Positions 50,218 through 59,537 of a DNA stretch of 64,000 nt are shown here, in pieces. The notes beneath the pieces were generated by a model, which saw only the letters and a list, made by a program, of their open reading frames with translations, ran no database searches and was not told where the DNA came from. A program made the translations under genes and the position numbers. This DNA is from JAWWOL01 sp963797535 (GTDB lineage Bacteria > Actinomycetota > Actinomycetes > JAWWOL01): contig CAWCPQ010000001.1 in NCBI GenBank assembly GCA_963797535.1, positions 2,232,001 through 2,296,000 of the forward strand, written 5' to 3'. Within the stretch, counting starts at the first letter, position 1, and every line of letters starts with the position of its first letter.

Positions 50218-51585
50218 ATGGAGCTCAGTGAGGCGTTCGTCCGGGTCATCGGGCGGCACATCGTCATGATCGCCGTGCTGGTAGTCGTAGGGGCACTCGG
50301 CACAGCGCTGCTGCTGCACGGCGACTCGATGCGCTACCGGGCGACCGTCCGGCTGGCGCTCGACACCGGCGACCCGGCCACGCAAGCGCAGTCGACGGTC
50401 ATCGCCGACACGGCACGGGCTCTCGCGACCAGCCCTTCGCTCGTAGCAGAAGCCCTGCAGCAGACGCACGTCACCCGCGACCCCGTCGACGTGGCGACCA
50501 ACGCCGTGGCTGTACAGAGCCTGGGATCGTCCGGCATCGTCGCGTTGAGCGTCCGCGACCGCGACGACACGGTGGCGCTCGCCCTGGCCCGACGGATCGC
50601 CGGCGACGTGATCGCCGCTCACGACCAGGTGACCGACGGCCGCTACCAAAGCGCCCTGACCTCCCTGCAGTCGCAGATCAGCCAGACGCAGAAGGCGATC
50701 TCCGGGGTCGACGAGCGCATCAAGGCGGTCGGGCCGCTCTACGAGGTTGCCCGGCCCAGCGGAGGAGTTCCGCTGAGCGAACGGCCATGGGCAGATCCCA
50801 ACCTGCTGCTGCGGCAACGCACCGACCTGGTCCAGACTCTCGGCTCGCTCGAGTCGCAGCAGGCCACGATGCAGTCGGCACAGTCGGCGCGCGCGGAGGG
50901 CACGGTGGTCGACTCGTCCGGCCCGGCCGTGCGGGTCGCCGGGCGGCTGGTGCCTGACATCGCCCTCGGCGGGCTGCTCGGCCTGCTCGCGGGCATCGCG
51001 GTGGCCTCGCTGATCGAGACCTTCCGGCCGACCCTCGTGGGACGCGACGCACTGGCCCGCAACCTCGGCGCCCCGGTGCTCGCAGAGGTTCACGGCGCAG
51101 GGACTGCCGACACGGATCTCGCAGAGGCCGCGATGCACCTCGAGCTTGCGGCCGTCGCCGCCAGGGTGCACCGCGTCGAGCTGTTGCCGATGCGACGGCA
51201 GCAGGACGTCGAACCCATGGCAGCGGTGCTCGCCCGATCGGTTCACGGCCTCGAGGTCGACGTGGTCACCAGACGGGCCACTGCACCGGGCGGAGCTGAC
51301 GACGAGCAGGCAGCGGAGCGCCGCCTCGATACAGACGACGCCGAGGGCACCGGCGTCGTGCTGGTGACTCCAAAGGTGGTCCGGGTCTCCGAGCTCAGCC
51401 GGGTCGTGGAGTTCTTCACCATCAGCGGCTGGCAGCTGCTCGGCCTGATCGTCGTGCCCGCTCGGCCTTCCCTGTTCCGGTGGGGGCAGCGGCGCGAGAC
51501 GGCACCCCATCCGTTCCTGCGGCACCCCCCGGCCACCACCCCCGACAGCGCGAAGGGAGACCGGGCGTGGACGTCACGGTACTGA
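50218..51585 (+). CDS. Wzz-like polysaccharide chain-length/co-polymerase protein
   Basis: The 455-residue membrane protein has helix 1 near the N-terminus (IVMIAVLVVVGALGTALLL) and helix 2 at about 245–265 (LVPDIALGGLLGLLAGIAVA). The extracytoplasmic loop carries a coiled coil (YQSALTSLQSQISQTQKAIS), the layout of polysaccharide co-polymerases. The C-terminal cytosolic part resembles a degraded BY-kinase domain: no Walker A is seen and only GRDALARNLGAPVLAEVHG-like tracts remain. It would set polymer length together with the polymerase at 53010. AGGGAG lies ahead of ATG 50218. The last 19 bases overlap the RtcB-like gene. Confidence 0.8.
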   Translation: MELSEAFVRVIGRHIVMIAVLVVVGALGTALLLHGDSMRYRATVRLALDTGDPATQAQSTVIADTARALATSPSLVAEALQQTHVTRDPVDVATNAVAVQSLGSSGIVALSVRDRDDTVALALARRIAGDVIAAHDQVTDGRYQSALTSLQSQISQTQKAISGVDERIKAVGPLYEVARPSGGVPLSERPWADPNLLLRQRTDLVQTLGSLESQQATMQSAQSARAEGTVVDSSGPAVRVAGRLVPDIALGGLLGLLAGIAVASLIETFRPTLVGRDALARNLGAPVLAEVHGAGTADTDLAEAAMHLELAAVAARVHRVELLPMRRQQDVEPMAAVLARSVHGLEVDVVTRRATAPGGADDEQAAERRLDTDDAEGTGVVLVTPKVVRVSELSRVVEFFTISGWQLLGLIVVPARPSLFRWGQRRETAPHPFLRHPPATTPDSAKGDRAWTSRY

Positions 51586-52997
51586 GCCAGCAGCTGGCGG
51601 CCGGCCCGAGAGTCTTCGACAGCGCAGAGCTTCCGGCGGACGAGCGCGGGCTGGCAACGCTGTCCAGGGGGGTGACCGACGTTGACCTCGCCGCTCCGCC
51701 CGTGGTGCTGCCGGACTTCCACCACAAGGCCGACCTCGAGATGCCGTCGAGCATCGCTGTGGCGACCAGGGAGACGATCCGGCCCGCGTTCACCAGCGCC
51801 TCCGTCAACTGCGGGATGGCCCTGATCGCGCTGGACAGTGAGGTGCCGGACGAGCGGACGATCGCCCGGTTCTACGACGCCGTCAGGGAACGCTTCCCGC
51901 ACCCGCCCAGCTGGCGTCGCGAGCTGTCGCTTGCCGACGTGCTGCGGGCGGCGGACGAGGGCGCCGCTTTCGGGGTCGAGCGGTACGGCCTGCCGGAGCA
52001 GTCGCTGGAGCGGATCGAGGAGAACGGCCGACTGCCGCTGGACGCGTACGGCGGGATCGACCGGCTGCGCCGCGAGCTGCCCCGCCTGTCCTTCCACGTC
52101 TCGCGTTTCCGCTTCGGCAGCATCGGCCCCAGCAACCACTTCGTCGAGCTGCAGCGGGTCGAGGAGGTGCTGGATCCGGCAGCCGCAGAGGTCCTGGGGG
52201 TGCAGGAAGGCCAGCTGACGCTGCAGTTTCACGCCGGAGGCGGCCTGCTGACCGGCCAGGTCGGCCGGCTGTTCGCCCGGCGGCAGAAGATGCACGGCTC
52301 CCTGCAGGTGCAGATGGCGCTTGCCCGGCCACTGGCCCACCTCACCTCTGCCCGATCGGTGGCACAGGTCAAGGAACGCATGGAGCTCTACTTCCGGCCC
52401 GGCTGCCCGACCATCCCGTTGCAGGGTCGCGAAGGTTCACGGGTCATGCTCGCGAACGCCGCCGCGATGAACTACGGCTTCGCCTTCCGGGCGGCCACCT
52501 ACGGCACCCTCGTCGCCCTCGCGGGAGAGGTGCTGGGCGCTGACCGTTCCCAGCTGGTGGTCGACTCCCCGCACAACTCGATCTACGAGGAGGAGGTGGC
52601 GGGCGCGCCGGCGGTTGTGCACCGGCACAACGCTTGTCGCGCCTACCCGGCGAAGCGCATGCCCGCCGGCACGGCGTTCGGGACGGTCGGGCAGGCAGTG
52701 CTGCTGCCGGGCACCCACCGCACCTCGTCGTACCTGTGCGTCGCGGGCGAACAGGCCGAGGTCAGCCTCTACTCTGCCTGCCACGGCGCGGGAACCGTCA
52801 TCTCGAGCTTTGCCGCCGACGGCCGCTCCCGCACTGACGCCAGCCACTCCACCTTGCGGTACCGGTACAAGGACGCCTCGCCCACGGTCGTGACCCACCT
52901 GGACGACCGCGGGGTGGACGCCACGTTGAGCGTCCTGGTGGGGCACGGCCTGGTCAGGCCGGTGGCCCGGATGCGGCCCGTCGCGGTCCTGAACTGA
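51567..52997 (+). CDS. RtcB-like protein inside the glycan cluster
   Basis: The 476-residue protein aligns along its length with RNA ligase RtcB: LPDFHHKADLEMPSSIAVAT, VNCGMALIALD (Cys82), SIGPSNHFVELQRVEEVLD (His191), LQFHAGGG (His222), VDSPHNSIYEEEV (His336), VVHRHNACRAYPAKRM and YSACHGAGTVIS (His406, the guanylylated His in RtcB), ending in the family's MRPVAVLN. However, the Mn-binding Asp of the D-x-x-C motif is Ser79, HSGSRG has become HAGGGL and HGAGR has become HGAGT. It is therefore a diverged paralogue and may not be an RNA ligase. GTG 51567 has GGGAG upstream. It lies between the Wzz-like and polymerase genes. Confidence 0.82.
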   Translation: MDVTVLSQQLAAGPRVFDSAELPADERGLATLSRGVTDVDLAAPPVVLPDFHHKADLEMPSSIAVATRETIRPAFTSASVNCGMALIALDSEVPDERTIARFYDAVRERFPHPPSWRRELSLADVLRAADEGAAFGVERYGLPEQSLERIEENGRLPLDAYGGIDRLRRELPRLSFHVSRFRFGSIGPSNHFVELQRVEEVLDPAAAEVLGVQEGQLTLQFHAGGGLLTGQVGRLFARRQKMHGSLQVQMALARPLAHLTSARSVAQVKERMELYFRPGCPTIPLQGREGSRVMLANAAAMNYGFAFRAATYGTLVALAGEVLGADRSQLVVDSPHNSIYEEEVAGAPAVVHRHNACRAYPAKRMPAGTAFGTVGQAVLLPGTHRTSSYLCVAGEQAEVSLYSACHGAGTVISSFAADGRSRTDASHSTLRYRYKDASPTVVTHLDDRGVDATLSVLVGHGLVRPVARMRPVAVLN

Positions 52998-53009
52998 CGG
53001 CCGGGCCTC

Positions 53010-54365
53010 ATGACGATCTCCTCAGCCTCAGCCGCAACCGAAACGGCGCCCCGGGCCGTGTATCCCCGGCTCGCAGCCGCGCCGGCTGCACGCAGGACGC
53101 CGCGCGAGGCACTCGAGCAGGCGCGCAGCGTCGACGGCGTTGCCGTGGTCGCACTCGGCATCGGCATCGCCGGCCTGCCGCTGCTGCGCCCCACCGTGGG
53201 CGGCAACCTCGGGCCGGCGGACGCCGCCATGCTGATCGGCGTCGGCGGCGTCCTGCTGTGGGCAGGCTCGACCCGACAGGAGCTGCGCAGCGCCTACCTC
53301 CTCCCCGCCCTGTTGACCATGCTCGGCGGCGTCGTGGCCGGCCTCATCAGCGTCGACCCTTCTGCGGCGCTTCTTGCGGTAGCACAGGACTTCTACCTGC
53401 TGCTGTGGGCCCTGGCCTGCCTCAACGTGGCCAGGACGGCCGACGCTGCCGGAGTCCTCGCCCGGACGTGGTGCCTGACGTCGTTCGCCTGGGCAGTCGC
53501 GCTGTTCTTCATCGTCGGGCGGACGGCGCTGACCGCCACGTCCGGTGACACCCGGCTGGCCTTCACCTCCGACACCAACGGAGCCGGCCTGTACTTCGTG
53601 CTGTCGATCTTCATGATCATCGCCACCCGCCGGCCGAGGAGGCGGGTGTGGCGATGGACAGCTATCGCGTTCCTGCTGGCCGACACGGTGCTCACCGGCT
53701 CCCTCGGCGCCCTCAGCGGGCTGCTCGCCGGGCTGGCCGCGGCGATCATGCTGGGGGTGCTGGCCCGTCGAGGCCCGGCACCCGCTCTGGCCCTCGCGCT
53801 GGCAGTGGGGTTGATCGCGGCCTCCGCCACACTCTTCGTCCAGCGTTACCGCGTCGTGTCGGCAGCGCATGCCAGCAACATCGCCGTCCTGCGCAACTCC
53901 CTCGGCCGAGGCACCCAGAGCGCGACCGAACGAGAGGCGCTGAACAAGGAGACGCTCGGCCTGGTCACCTCAGCCGGGCCGCTGGGCAGCGGGCCCAACA
54001 CGACGGAACAGGTGCTGCGGGCCGACCAGGCGCCGTACCCGAAGCAGGCCCACAACGACTGGATCGCCGCCCTCGTCGAGCGAGGGTTCGTCGGGCTGGC
54101 CGGAATCGCCCTGCTCGGCTTCGAGGTGGCCCGCCGAACCATCCGGGTCCGTGATCCGGCCTTGCTGGAGCAGGACTATGCCCGGGCGTTCCCCGCGGTG
54201 CAGTACCTCGCCGGTGGCGTCGTCACCGTCGCGATCTTCAGCCTCACCCATGAGGTGCTCCACGACCGTACGGCTTGGACGCTGCTCGGCATCGTCGCGG
54301 CCCTCGCGGTCTTCGGGCGCCGTACCCGTCACCCCGTCGGAGGACCGCCATGCGCGCACTCGTGA
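53010..54365 (+). CDS. O-antigen ligase/polymerase family membrane protein
   Basis: The 451-residue protein has about 10–12 membrane helices, for example GVAVVALGIGIAGLPLL, YLLPALLTMLGGVVAGLI and WTAIAFLLADTVLTGSLGAL. The large loop before the last helices holds GSGPNTTEQVLRADQAPYPK followed by QAHNDWIAALVERGFVGLAG, the H-N-x-(W/Y/F)-(L/I) pattern of the Wzy_C family. It likely polymerises lipid-linked repeat units or ligates the glycan to its acceptor outside the membrane. It starts 12 bases after the RtcB-like stop, and its last 16 bases overlap the next gene. Confidence 0.87.
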   Translation: MTISSASAATETAPRAVYPRLAAAPAARRTPREALEQARSVDGVAVVALGIGIAGLPLLRPTVGGNLGPADAAMLIGVGGVLLWAGSTRQELRSAYLLPALLTMLGGVVAGLISVDPSAALLAVAQDFYLLLWALACLNVARTADAAGVLARTWCLTSFAWAVALFFIVGRTALTATSGDTRLAFTSDTNGAGLYFVLSIFMIIATRRPRRRVWRWTAIAFLLADTVLTGSLGALSGLLAGLAAAIMLGVLARRGPAPALALALAVGLIAASATLFVQRYRVVSAAHASNIAVLRNSLGRGTQSATEREALNKETLGLVTSAGPLGSGPNTTEQVLRADQAPYPKQAHNDWIAALVERGFVGLAGIALLGFEVARRTIRVRDPALLEQDYARAFPAVQYLAGGVVTVAIFSLTHEVLHDRTAWTLLGIVAALAVFGRRTRHPVGGPPCAHS

Positions 54366-55297
54366 CCGGAGCCGCCGGCTTCGTCGGATCGCACCTGTGC
54401 TTCAAGCTGCTCAGCGAAGGCGCCGAGGTGGTCGGCGTCGACGCGTTCACCGACTACTACGACGTCCGGCTCAAGCGACGCAACGCCGAGCACCTCCAGC
54501 GCAACCCGCGATTCCGGCTGGTCGAGGGCGACCTCGCCGACCTGCCGCTCGCCCCGTTGGTCGCGAGAGCCGACACGGTCTTCCACCTGGCCGGGCAACC
54601 GGGCGTCCGCAGCTCGTGGGGCACCGACTTCGACACGTACGTCAAGCGCAACATCCGGGCTACCCAACGGTTGCTCGAAGCGTGCAAGGACGTGAACCTG
54701 GACAAGCTGGTCTACGCGTCGAGCTCGTCGGTGTACGGCAACAGCGAGACCTACCCCACCAGTGAGTCGCTGTGCCCGGCGCCGATTTCTCCGTACGGAG
54801 TCACCAAGCTGGCCGGCGAGCACCTCGTGGAGGTCTACCGCAGCTGCTTCGGCGTCCCCGCCGTCAGTCTGAGGCTGTTCACGGTCTACGGCCCGCGCCA
54901 GCGCCCGGACATGGCGTTTGCCCGACTGGTCCGGGCCGGACTGACCGGTACCACGTTCGACCTCTACGGCGACGGTGAGCAGACCCGCGACTTCACCTAC
55001 GTCGGCGATGTTGTGACCGCTCTGCTGGCCGGTGCCGACTCGCGCTGGTGCGGCGTCGCCAACATCGGCGGCGGCGCTCGCACGTCGATGAACCGGGCGG
55101 TGGACATCGTCCGCGGACTCTGCGGCGAGCTCGAGGTCCAGTACCACGAGGTCGCACGGGGCGACGTCCGCCACACCGCTGCCGACACCACTGTCGCGGA
55201 GCAGCACCTGGGATACCGGGCGCAGACGCCGCTCGCCGAAGGCCTGGCCATCATGGTCGCGGCCGAGCGCGTCCACCTGGTTGCGACGGCACAGTGA
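54350..55297 (+). CDS. NAD-dependent NDP-sugar epimerase/dehydratase
   Basis: The 315-residue extended SDR has the cofactor loop VTGAAGFVGSHLCFKLL and the active-site Ser and Tyr/Lys in YASSSSVYGNSE and PISPYGVTKLAGEHLVEVYR. FTDYYDVRLKRRN matches the UDP-glucuronate 4-epimerase/UDP-glucose 4-epimerase group. It supplies an activated sugar to the assembly. ATG 54350 has GGAGG upstream and lies within the polymerase gene end; its stop overlaps the next start (GTGA). It is the first of nine consecutive coupled genes. Confidence 0.92.
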   Translation: MRALVTGAAGFVGSHLCFKLLSEGAEVVGVDAFTDYYDVRLKRRNAEHLQRNPRFRLVEGDLADLPLAPLVARADTVFHLAGQPGVRSSWGTDFDTYVKRNIRATQRLLEACKDVNLDKLVYASSSSVYGNSETYPTSESLCPAPISPYGVTKLAGEHLVEVYRSCFGVPAVSLRLFTVYGPRQRPDMAFARLVRAGLTGTTFDLYGDGEQTRDFTYVGDVVTALLAGADSRWCGVANIGGGARTSMNRAVDIVRGLCGELEVQYHEVARGDVRHTAADTTVAEQHLGYRAQTPLAEGLAIMVAAERVHLVATAQ

Positions 55298-56601
55298 CCG
55301 GCAGGTGGCCGCCCCGGCCGGGACCGGTAGTCGACCCGGCGATCCTGCCGCCGTCCCCCCGGCAGCCAAGGGTCAAGGTGCTCCACGTGATCACCCGCCT
55401 CGAGGCGGGCGCCGGCGCCAACACCGTGCTGTCAGCGGTCGGCATGGACCGTGACCGGTACGAGGTCGCCATCGCCGGCGGCGCAGGCGGCAGACTGTGG
55501 GACCGGGCCAGGCGCCAGGGCGTACGGACGTACGAGATCCCTTGCCTGCAAAGGGAAGTCGCGCCGCTGGACGACCTGCGGGCGCTGGCTGCCCTGGTAC
55601 GACTCATCCGCCGCGAGCACTACGGCGTCGTGCACCTGCACTCGGCCAAGGCCGGTGTCCTCGGCCGGCTGGCGGCGGTGCTGTGCCGAACCCCGGTCGT
55701 CGTCTACTCCCTGCACGGCCGGGATCCCTGGTGGCCGGCACCGGACGGCGGTGCCAGCGCCATCGCCGACACCATGGACGGGCGGCTGCGCGCGTTCCTG
55801 GTCCTGGAGCGCCTGCTGCGACCGGTGACCGACCGGTTCGTCGCCGTCTCGCCGACGGTCGCCAGGGACGCGGTGCTCGCAGGGGTGGCCAGCGCGGGGC
55901 GGATCGACGTAGCCGCGTCCGCCGTCGACCTGGACGAGATCGCCGACCATGCCCTGCCGGGGGCACGGTCGGCGCTGGGACTGCCCGAGGACGCACCCCT
56001 CGTCGGCACCGTGGGACGGCTGGAGACGCAGAAGGCGCCGCTTGACTTTGTCCGGATGGCCGCATTGGTCGCAGCCCGCCACCCCGACGCGCGCTTCGTC
56101 ATGGTGGGCGACGGCGACCTCGCGGACGACGCCCGCCGGCTCGCGGAGCAGCTCGGCGTCGAGGTGCTGTTCGCGGGCCAGCGCAGCGACGTGACAGCAC
56201 TCGTCGGCACGTTCGACGTCTTCGTCATCAGCTCGCTGTACGAGGGCGTGGGGCGCGCGCTGACCGAGGCGCTCGCCGCCGCCCGACCCGTGGTCGCGAC
56301 CGCCGTCGACGGCGTCGTCGACGTGGTCATCCCCGGCGCCACCGGGCTGCTGGCGTCGCCACGCGACCCGGCCGGGCTCGCCGACCGGGTCTGCTGGCTG
56401 CTCGAGCACCCGGACGAGGCCGCACGGATGGGGGCTCAGGCCAGGGCCTACGTCACCTCGCTGTTCGCACCCAGCCGGATGTGCCGCACCCTCGACGGGG
56501 TCTACTCAGCCGCGCTCGGGCTCCAGCCCCTCGACCCGCCGGACCCGTCTGGTCCCTCACCGGTCCCGGCGACAGAGCCGGCCGCACGAGCGGTGGGCTG
56601 A
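55294..56601 (+). CDS. Family 4 glycosyltransferase
   Basis: The 435-residue GT-B enzyme has an N-terminal acceptor half with VLHVITRLEAGAGANTVLSA, EHYGVVHLHSAKAGVLGRLA and VVVYSLHGRDPWW. The donor half has LVGTVGRLETQKAPLDFVRM, ARFVMVGDGDLADDARRLA and SSLYEGVGRALTEALAAARP, the E-x7-E motif of family 4. It resembles capsule mannosyl- or N-acetylhexosaminyl-transferases. Donor and acceptor are unknown. It starts by a GTGA overlap with the epimerase and stops inside the next ATG. Confidence 0.92.
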   Translation: MTGRWPPRPGPVVDPAILPPSPRQPRVKVLHVITRLEAGAGANTVLSAVGMDRDRYEVAIAGGAGGRLWDRARRQGVRTYEIPCLQREVAPLDDLRALAALVRLIRREHYGVVHLHSAKAGVLGRLAAVLCRTPVVVYSLHGRDPWWPAPDGGASAIADTMDGRLRAFLVLERLLRPVTDRFVAVSPTVARDAVLAGVASAGRIDVAASAVDLDEIADHALPGARSALGLPEDAPLVGTVGRLETQKAPLDFVRMAALVAARHPDARFVMVGDGDLADDARRLAEQLGVEVLFAGQRSDVTALVGTFDVFVISSLYEGVGRALTEALAAARPVVATAVDGVVDVVIPGATGLLASPRDPAGLADRVCWLLEHPDEAARMGAQARAYVTSLFAPSRMCRTLDGVYSAALGLQPLDPPDPSGPSPVPATEPAARAVG

Positions 56602-57176
56602 TGACAGAGCCCGACGCACGCGGCAGCAACTGGCGTTTCGTCGTACCGACCGGCGACGCCGTCCCGGTGATCCTCGACGACGGAGAGTCGCTGCGGGAAG
56701 CCGGCCTGCGCGACCGGTCCTCGCCAGCCGTGGTGCTGCCCGACGTAGCCCTGTGGACAGCATCGCCCACGAGCGTGCTCGACCTCGCGGCTGCCGCTGT
56801 CGCCGAGGGCGGTTGGCTCTGCATCGGCTTCGCCAACCGGCTGTTCCCCGGCGGCAGGCACGGCACGATGACGCTGCACGCGGCGCAACGCAGGCTGCGC
56901 CGGGCGGGACTGGTCGTCCAGCGCGTCTACCTGCCGCTGCCCGACCACCGTCACCCGGCCCTGCTCGTCGACGCGGCCGGGCGCGCCCAGCTCGACCACG
57001 TGTTCCGCACCCTGTTCCTGACCTACCTGCCGGGGTCGTCGGCCCGGGTTCGCCTGTTGCGCCGGCTCCTGGCAGCAGCCCGGCGGTCGGCCGTCCTGGC
57101 ACCCCACCGGGTGCGGGTCGCCCTGGCGCCCGGCTACCTGGTGCTGGCCACACGATCAGGAGGCCGAGGTGCTTGA
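56601..57176 (+). CDS. Unknown 191-residue protein coupled to the glycan kinase gene
   Basis: The soluble protein has a hydrophobic core pattern like the second half of a class I methyltransferase (SVLDLAAAAVAEGGWLCIGF, GGRHGTMTLHAAQRRLRRAG, LVVQRVYLPLPDHRHPALLV), but the S-adenosylmethionine-binding glycine loop is missing. The C-terminal third is very basic (SARVRLLRRLLAAARRSAVL). It overlaps its neighbours on both sides (TGATG upstream, eight bases downstream), and pairs with the kinase that follows. I do not recognise a named family; a degenerate methyltransferase is one reading. Confidence 0.65.
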   Translation: MTEPDARGSNWRFVVPTGDAVPVILDDGESLREAGLRDRSSPAVVLPDVALWTASPTSVLDLAAAAVAEGGWLCIGFANRLFPGGRHGTMTLHAAQRRLRRAGLVVQRVYLPLPDHRHPALLVDAAGRAQLDHVFRTLFLTYLPGSSARVRLLRRLLAAARRSAVLAPHRVRVALAPGYLVLATRSGGRGA

Positions 57177-58254
57177 CCTGATCTGCGCGCGGCTCCGGTC
57201 GCTGGCCGACGCCGACTGTGCCGGGGAGCCAGTCAGCGGGCTGGTGCTCGGCATCGACCGCGACCCGCTGGCCAAGGTGACCCTCCTGCTGTTCGACCGC
57301 CGCGGCACCGCCTGCGCGGTGGCCAAGGTGGCGAGGGAGCCCGGCTCCGAGCCGGCACTTCGCCGCGAGTACGAGGCCCTTGCCCGGCTGGGTCGTGAGC
57401 CAACCGGGGTGTCGAGGCAGGTCCCACGGCCCTTGCTGCTCGAGCGGCTGGGCGGCCGGCTGGTCCTGGCGACCACCGCGCTGCCGGGCGGTCCGCTGAG
57501 CGTCGACTACTACACGCCCGGACACGTCAGCGACCCGGAGCTGGTTCGCCGGGACTTCACCATGGCCGGCCGTTGGCTCGCGGAGTTTCAGCAGGCGACC
57601 GTCGGCGGCACCGTACGGCTCGGCGACGAGCTGACCGAGCGGCACGTCCGGCCGGTGCTGCGCCGCTACCTCGACCTGGCTGACGAGCCGGAGGGCGAGG
57701 AGCGGGAGGCCTGCGAGCTGATCCTGACCGCGGCCGGCAGGCTGCCTGCTGGCAGCGTGGCCGTCGGCCCGGTCCACGGCGACTTCGCGATCGGCAACCT
57801 GCTCGTCCGAAGGGGCAGGCTGTGCGGCGTCGTCGACTGGGAGCAGTCCAGCCCGTGCGGCGTCCTGCTCACCGACGTGCTGAAGTTCGCGGCCTCGTAC
57901 TCCTGCTTCCTCGACCGGGCGGCGCCCCCTCGCCACGGCTCCATGCCGGGGCACCCGGGCTGGGCGGACGCCGCACGTCGCTGGCCGCCGCCGAGCGAGT
58001 GGCCCAACCACACCGGCTTCCGGTACGGCTTCCACGGCGAAGGGTGGTACCCGGAGCTGGTTCGGGCGTTTGTGGCCTTCCACGCGGACAGGCTCGGCCT
58101 GCCGCCGGAGGCGGTGCCGGTGCTACTCGCGACCTTCGCTGCCGAGCAGGCGACGGTGCTGAGGAACCCGGCCTACGCCGAGGGCTACCGCCAGCTGTTC
58201 CGGGTGCTGGCGCCCCAGTGCGGCGAGCCGAGCGTGGTAGGGGGGCGGCCGTGA
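57169..58254 (+). CDS. Aminoglycoside-phosphotransferase-fold kinase of the glycan cluster
   Basis: The 361-residue cytosolic kinase-like protein has an N-lobe with CAVAKVAREPGSEPALRREY (Lys-Glu pair), the catalytic loop VGPVHGDFAIGNLLVRRG and the metal loop LCGVVDWEQSSP. It resembles kinases found in actinobacterial polysaccharide clusters, which may phosphorylate a sugar or lipid carrier intermediate; drug resistance is unlikely in this setting. The GTG start lies within the previous gene, and its stop overlaps the flippase start (GTGA). Confidence 0.82.
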   Translation: MLDLICARLRSLADADCAGEPVSGLVLGIDRDPLAKVTLLLFDRRGTACAVAKVAREPGSEPALRREYEALARLGREPTGVSRQVPRPLLLERLGGRLVLATTALPGGPLSVDYYTPGHVSDPELVRRDFTMAGRWLAEFQQATVGGTVRLGDELTERHVRPVLRRYLDLADEPEGEEREACELILTAAGRLPAGSVAVGPVHGDFAIGNLLVRRGRLCGVVDWEQSSPCGVLLTDVLKFAASYSCFLDRAAPPRHGSMPGHPGWADAARRWPPPSEWPNHTGFRYGFHGEGWYPELVRAFVAFHADRLGLPPEAVPVLLATFAAEQATVLRNPAYAEGYRQLFRVLAPQCGEPSVVGGRP

Positions 58255-59537
58255 AGCTGGCCGGGACGACCCGCACAGTCGGCGCCAACCTGCAGGCCAG
58301 GGTGCTGGCACTGGCGGCGCTCACCGTCACCAGCCTGGTGGTGGCGCGAACGTCCGGGGCCGCAGGGGTCGGCGAGTTCACGCTGCTTCGCGTGCTGCCG
58401 TGGCTCACCGGTCTCGTGCTGAGCTGCGGCGTGTACGCGGCAGCGCCGTACTTCCTGTCCGGCCCCGACCGCGGCGAGCCCCGCTACCGGAGCACTCTGC
58501 TGGCCATGGCGGTGGTGGCCGGGGTGCTCGGCGGCGTGCTGTGGGCAGCTGCCAGCCCGTTGTTCGCCGGCACGCTGTTCAAGGACGTGCCGCTGGCACT
58601 GGTCGCTCTGGCCGGCATCTCGGTGGCCACCCAGCTCGTGGAGTCGAGCGGCAAGGCGTGCTCCCAGGGCTCCGGCGACTGGACCGGCAGCAACCGGGTC
58701 ATCGTGCTGGAGGAGCTGCTGTTCCTCCCGTGGTACGGGCTTCTGCTGGCGGCGGGTGCCAGCACGTTCGCCGCCCTGGTGTTCGCCCTCCCGCTCGGCG
58801 ACCTCTCGACCGCGGCGCTCGCGTGGGGTCGGCTCGCCCGACACGGCTACTTCGCCGGCGCGTGGCCTCCCTCGCGGGTCCTGGCCAAGAAGGTCTCGCG
58901 GTACGGGCTGCGCGCCGAGGTCGGCAGCATCATGCAGACCCTGAACGCCCGTTTGGACTTCGTGATCGTCGCCGCTCTCCTCGGCCCGCGGTCGCTCGGC
59001 GTCTACGCGATCGCGTCCCGCTACGCCGAGCTGCTCCGGCTGCCGTCGCTTGCCCTGAACTACGTCCTGCTGCCCACCTACGCCAGGGGTGGCGGCCGGG
59101 TGGCGGGTGAGCAGGCCCACCGCTCCCTGCGCAAGCTGTGGTGGACGCCGTTCGCCGTGGCGGTGCCGATGGCAGTGCTGGCCCCGGTGGTGCTGCCCCT
59201 GGCCTACGGCAAAGACTTCACCGCCTCGACCGTTCCGTCGTGGATCCTGCTCGCCGGCCTGTGCGGTGGTGTCGCAACCGGAATCTCCAGCGCCTACCTG
59301 GCCGGTGTTGGCCGGCCGGGGCTGGGCTCGACAGCGATCGGCGCGGGCCTCGTCGTCACGGTCGTGCTCGACGTCGTGCTCATCCCCCACTGGCACGTCA
59401 TGGGCGCAGCGGTCGCGTCCGCCTTCGCGTACTGGACGACCACCGTGGTGCTGACCGCGCTGTTCCGCAGAACCCACAGCAGCAGCACGGACCCTGCCAC
59501 GGTGCCGGCCGAACGCCCGTTGGCGGTGACGTCATGA
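58251..59537 (+). CDS. Wzx-like oligosaccharide flippase
   Basis: The 428-residue protein has 12 or more membrane helices of the MOP/Wzx superfamily: AGTTRTVGANLQARVLALAA, LALVALAGISVATQLVESSG, LDFVIVAALLGPRSLGVYAI, SRYAELLRLPSLALNYVLLP and STVPSWILLAGLCGGVATGI. It should move the lipid-linked repeat unit across the membrane before polymerisation. Both ends overlap neighbouring genes (GTGA in, ATGA out). Confidence 0.9.
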   Translation: MKLAGTTRTVGANLQARVLALAALTVTSLVVARTSGAAGVGEFTLLRVLPWLTGLVLSCGVYAAAPYFLSGPDRGEPRYRSTLLAMAVVAGVLGGVLWAAASPLFAGTLFKDVPLALVALAGISVATQLVESSGKACSQGSGDWTGSNRVIVLEELLFLPWYGLLLAAGASTFAALVFALPLGDLSTAALAWGRLARHGYFAGAWPPSRVLAKKVSRYGLRAEVGSIMQTLNARLDFVIVAALLGPRSLGVYAIASRYAELLRLPSLALNYVLLPTYARGGGRVAGEQAHRSLRKLWWTPFAVAVPMAVLAPVVLPLAYGKDFTASTVPSWILLAGLCGGVATGISSAYLAGVGRPGLGSTAIGAGLVVTVVLDVVLIPHWHVMGAAVASAFAYWTTTVVLTALFRRTHSSSTDPATVPAERPLAVTS

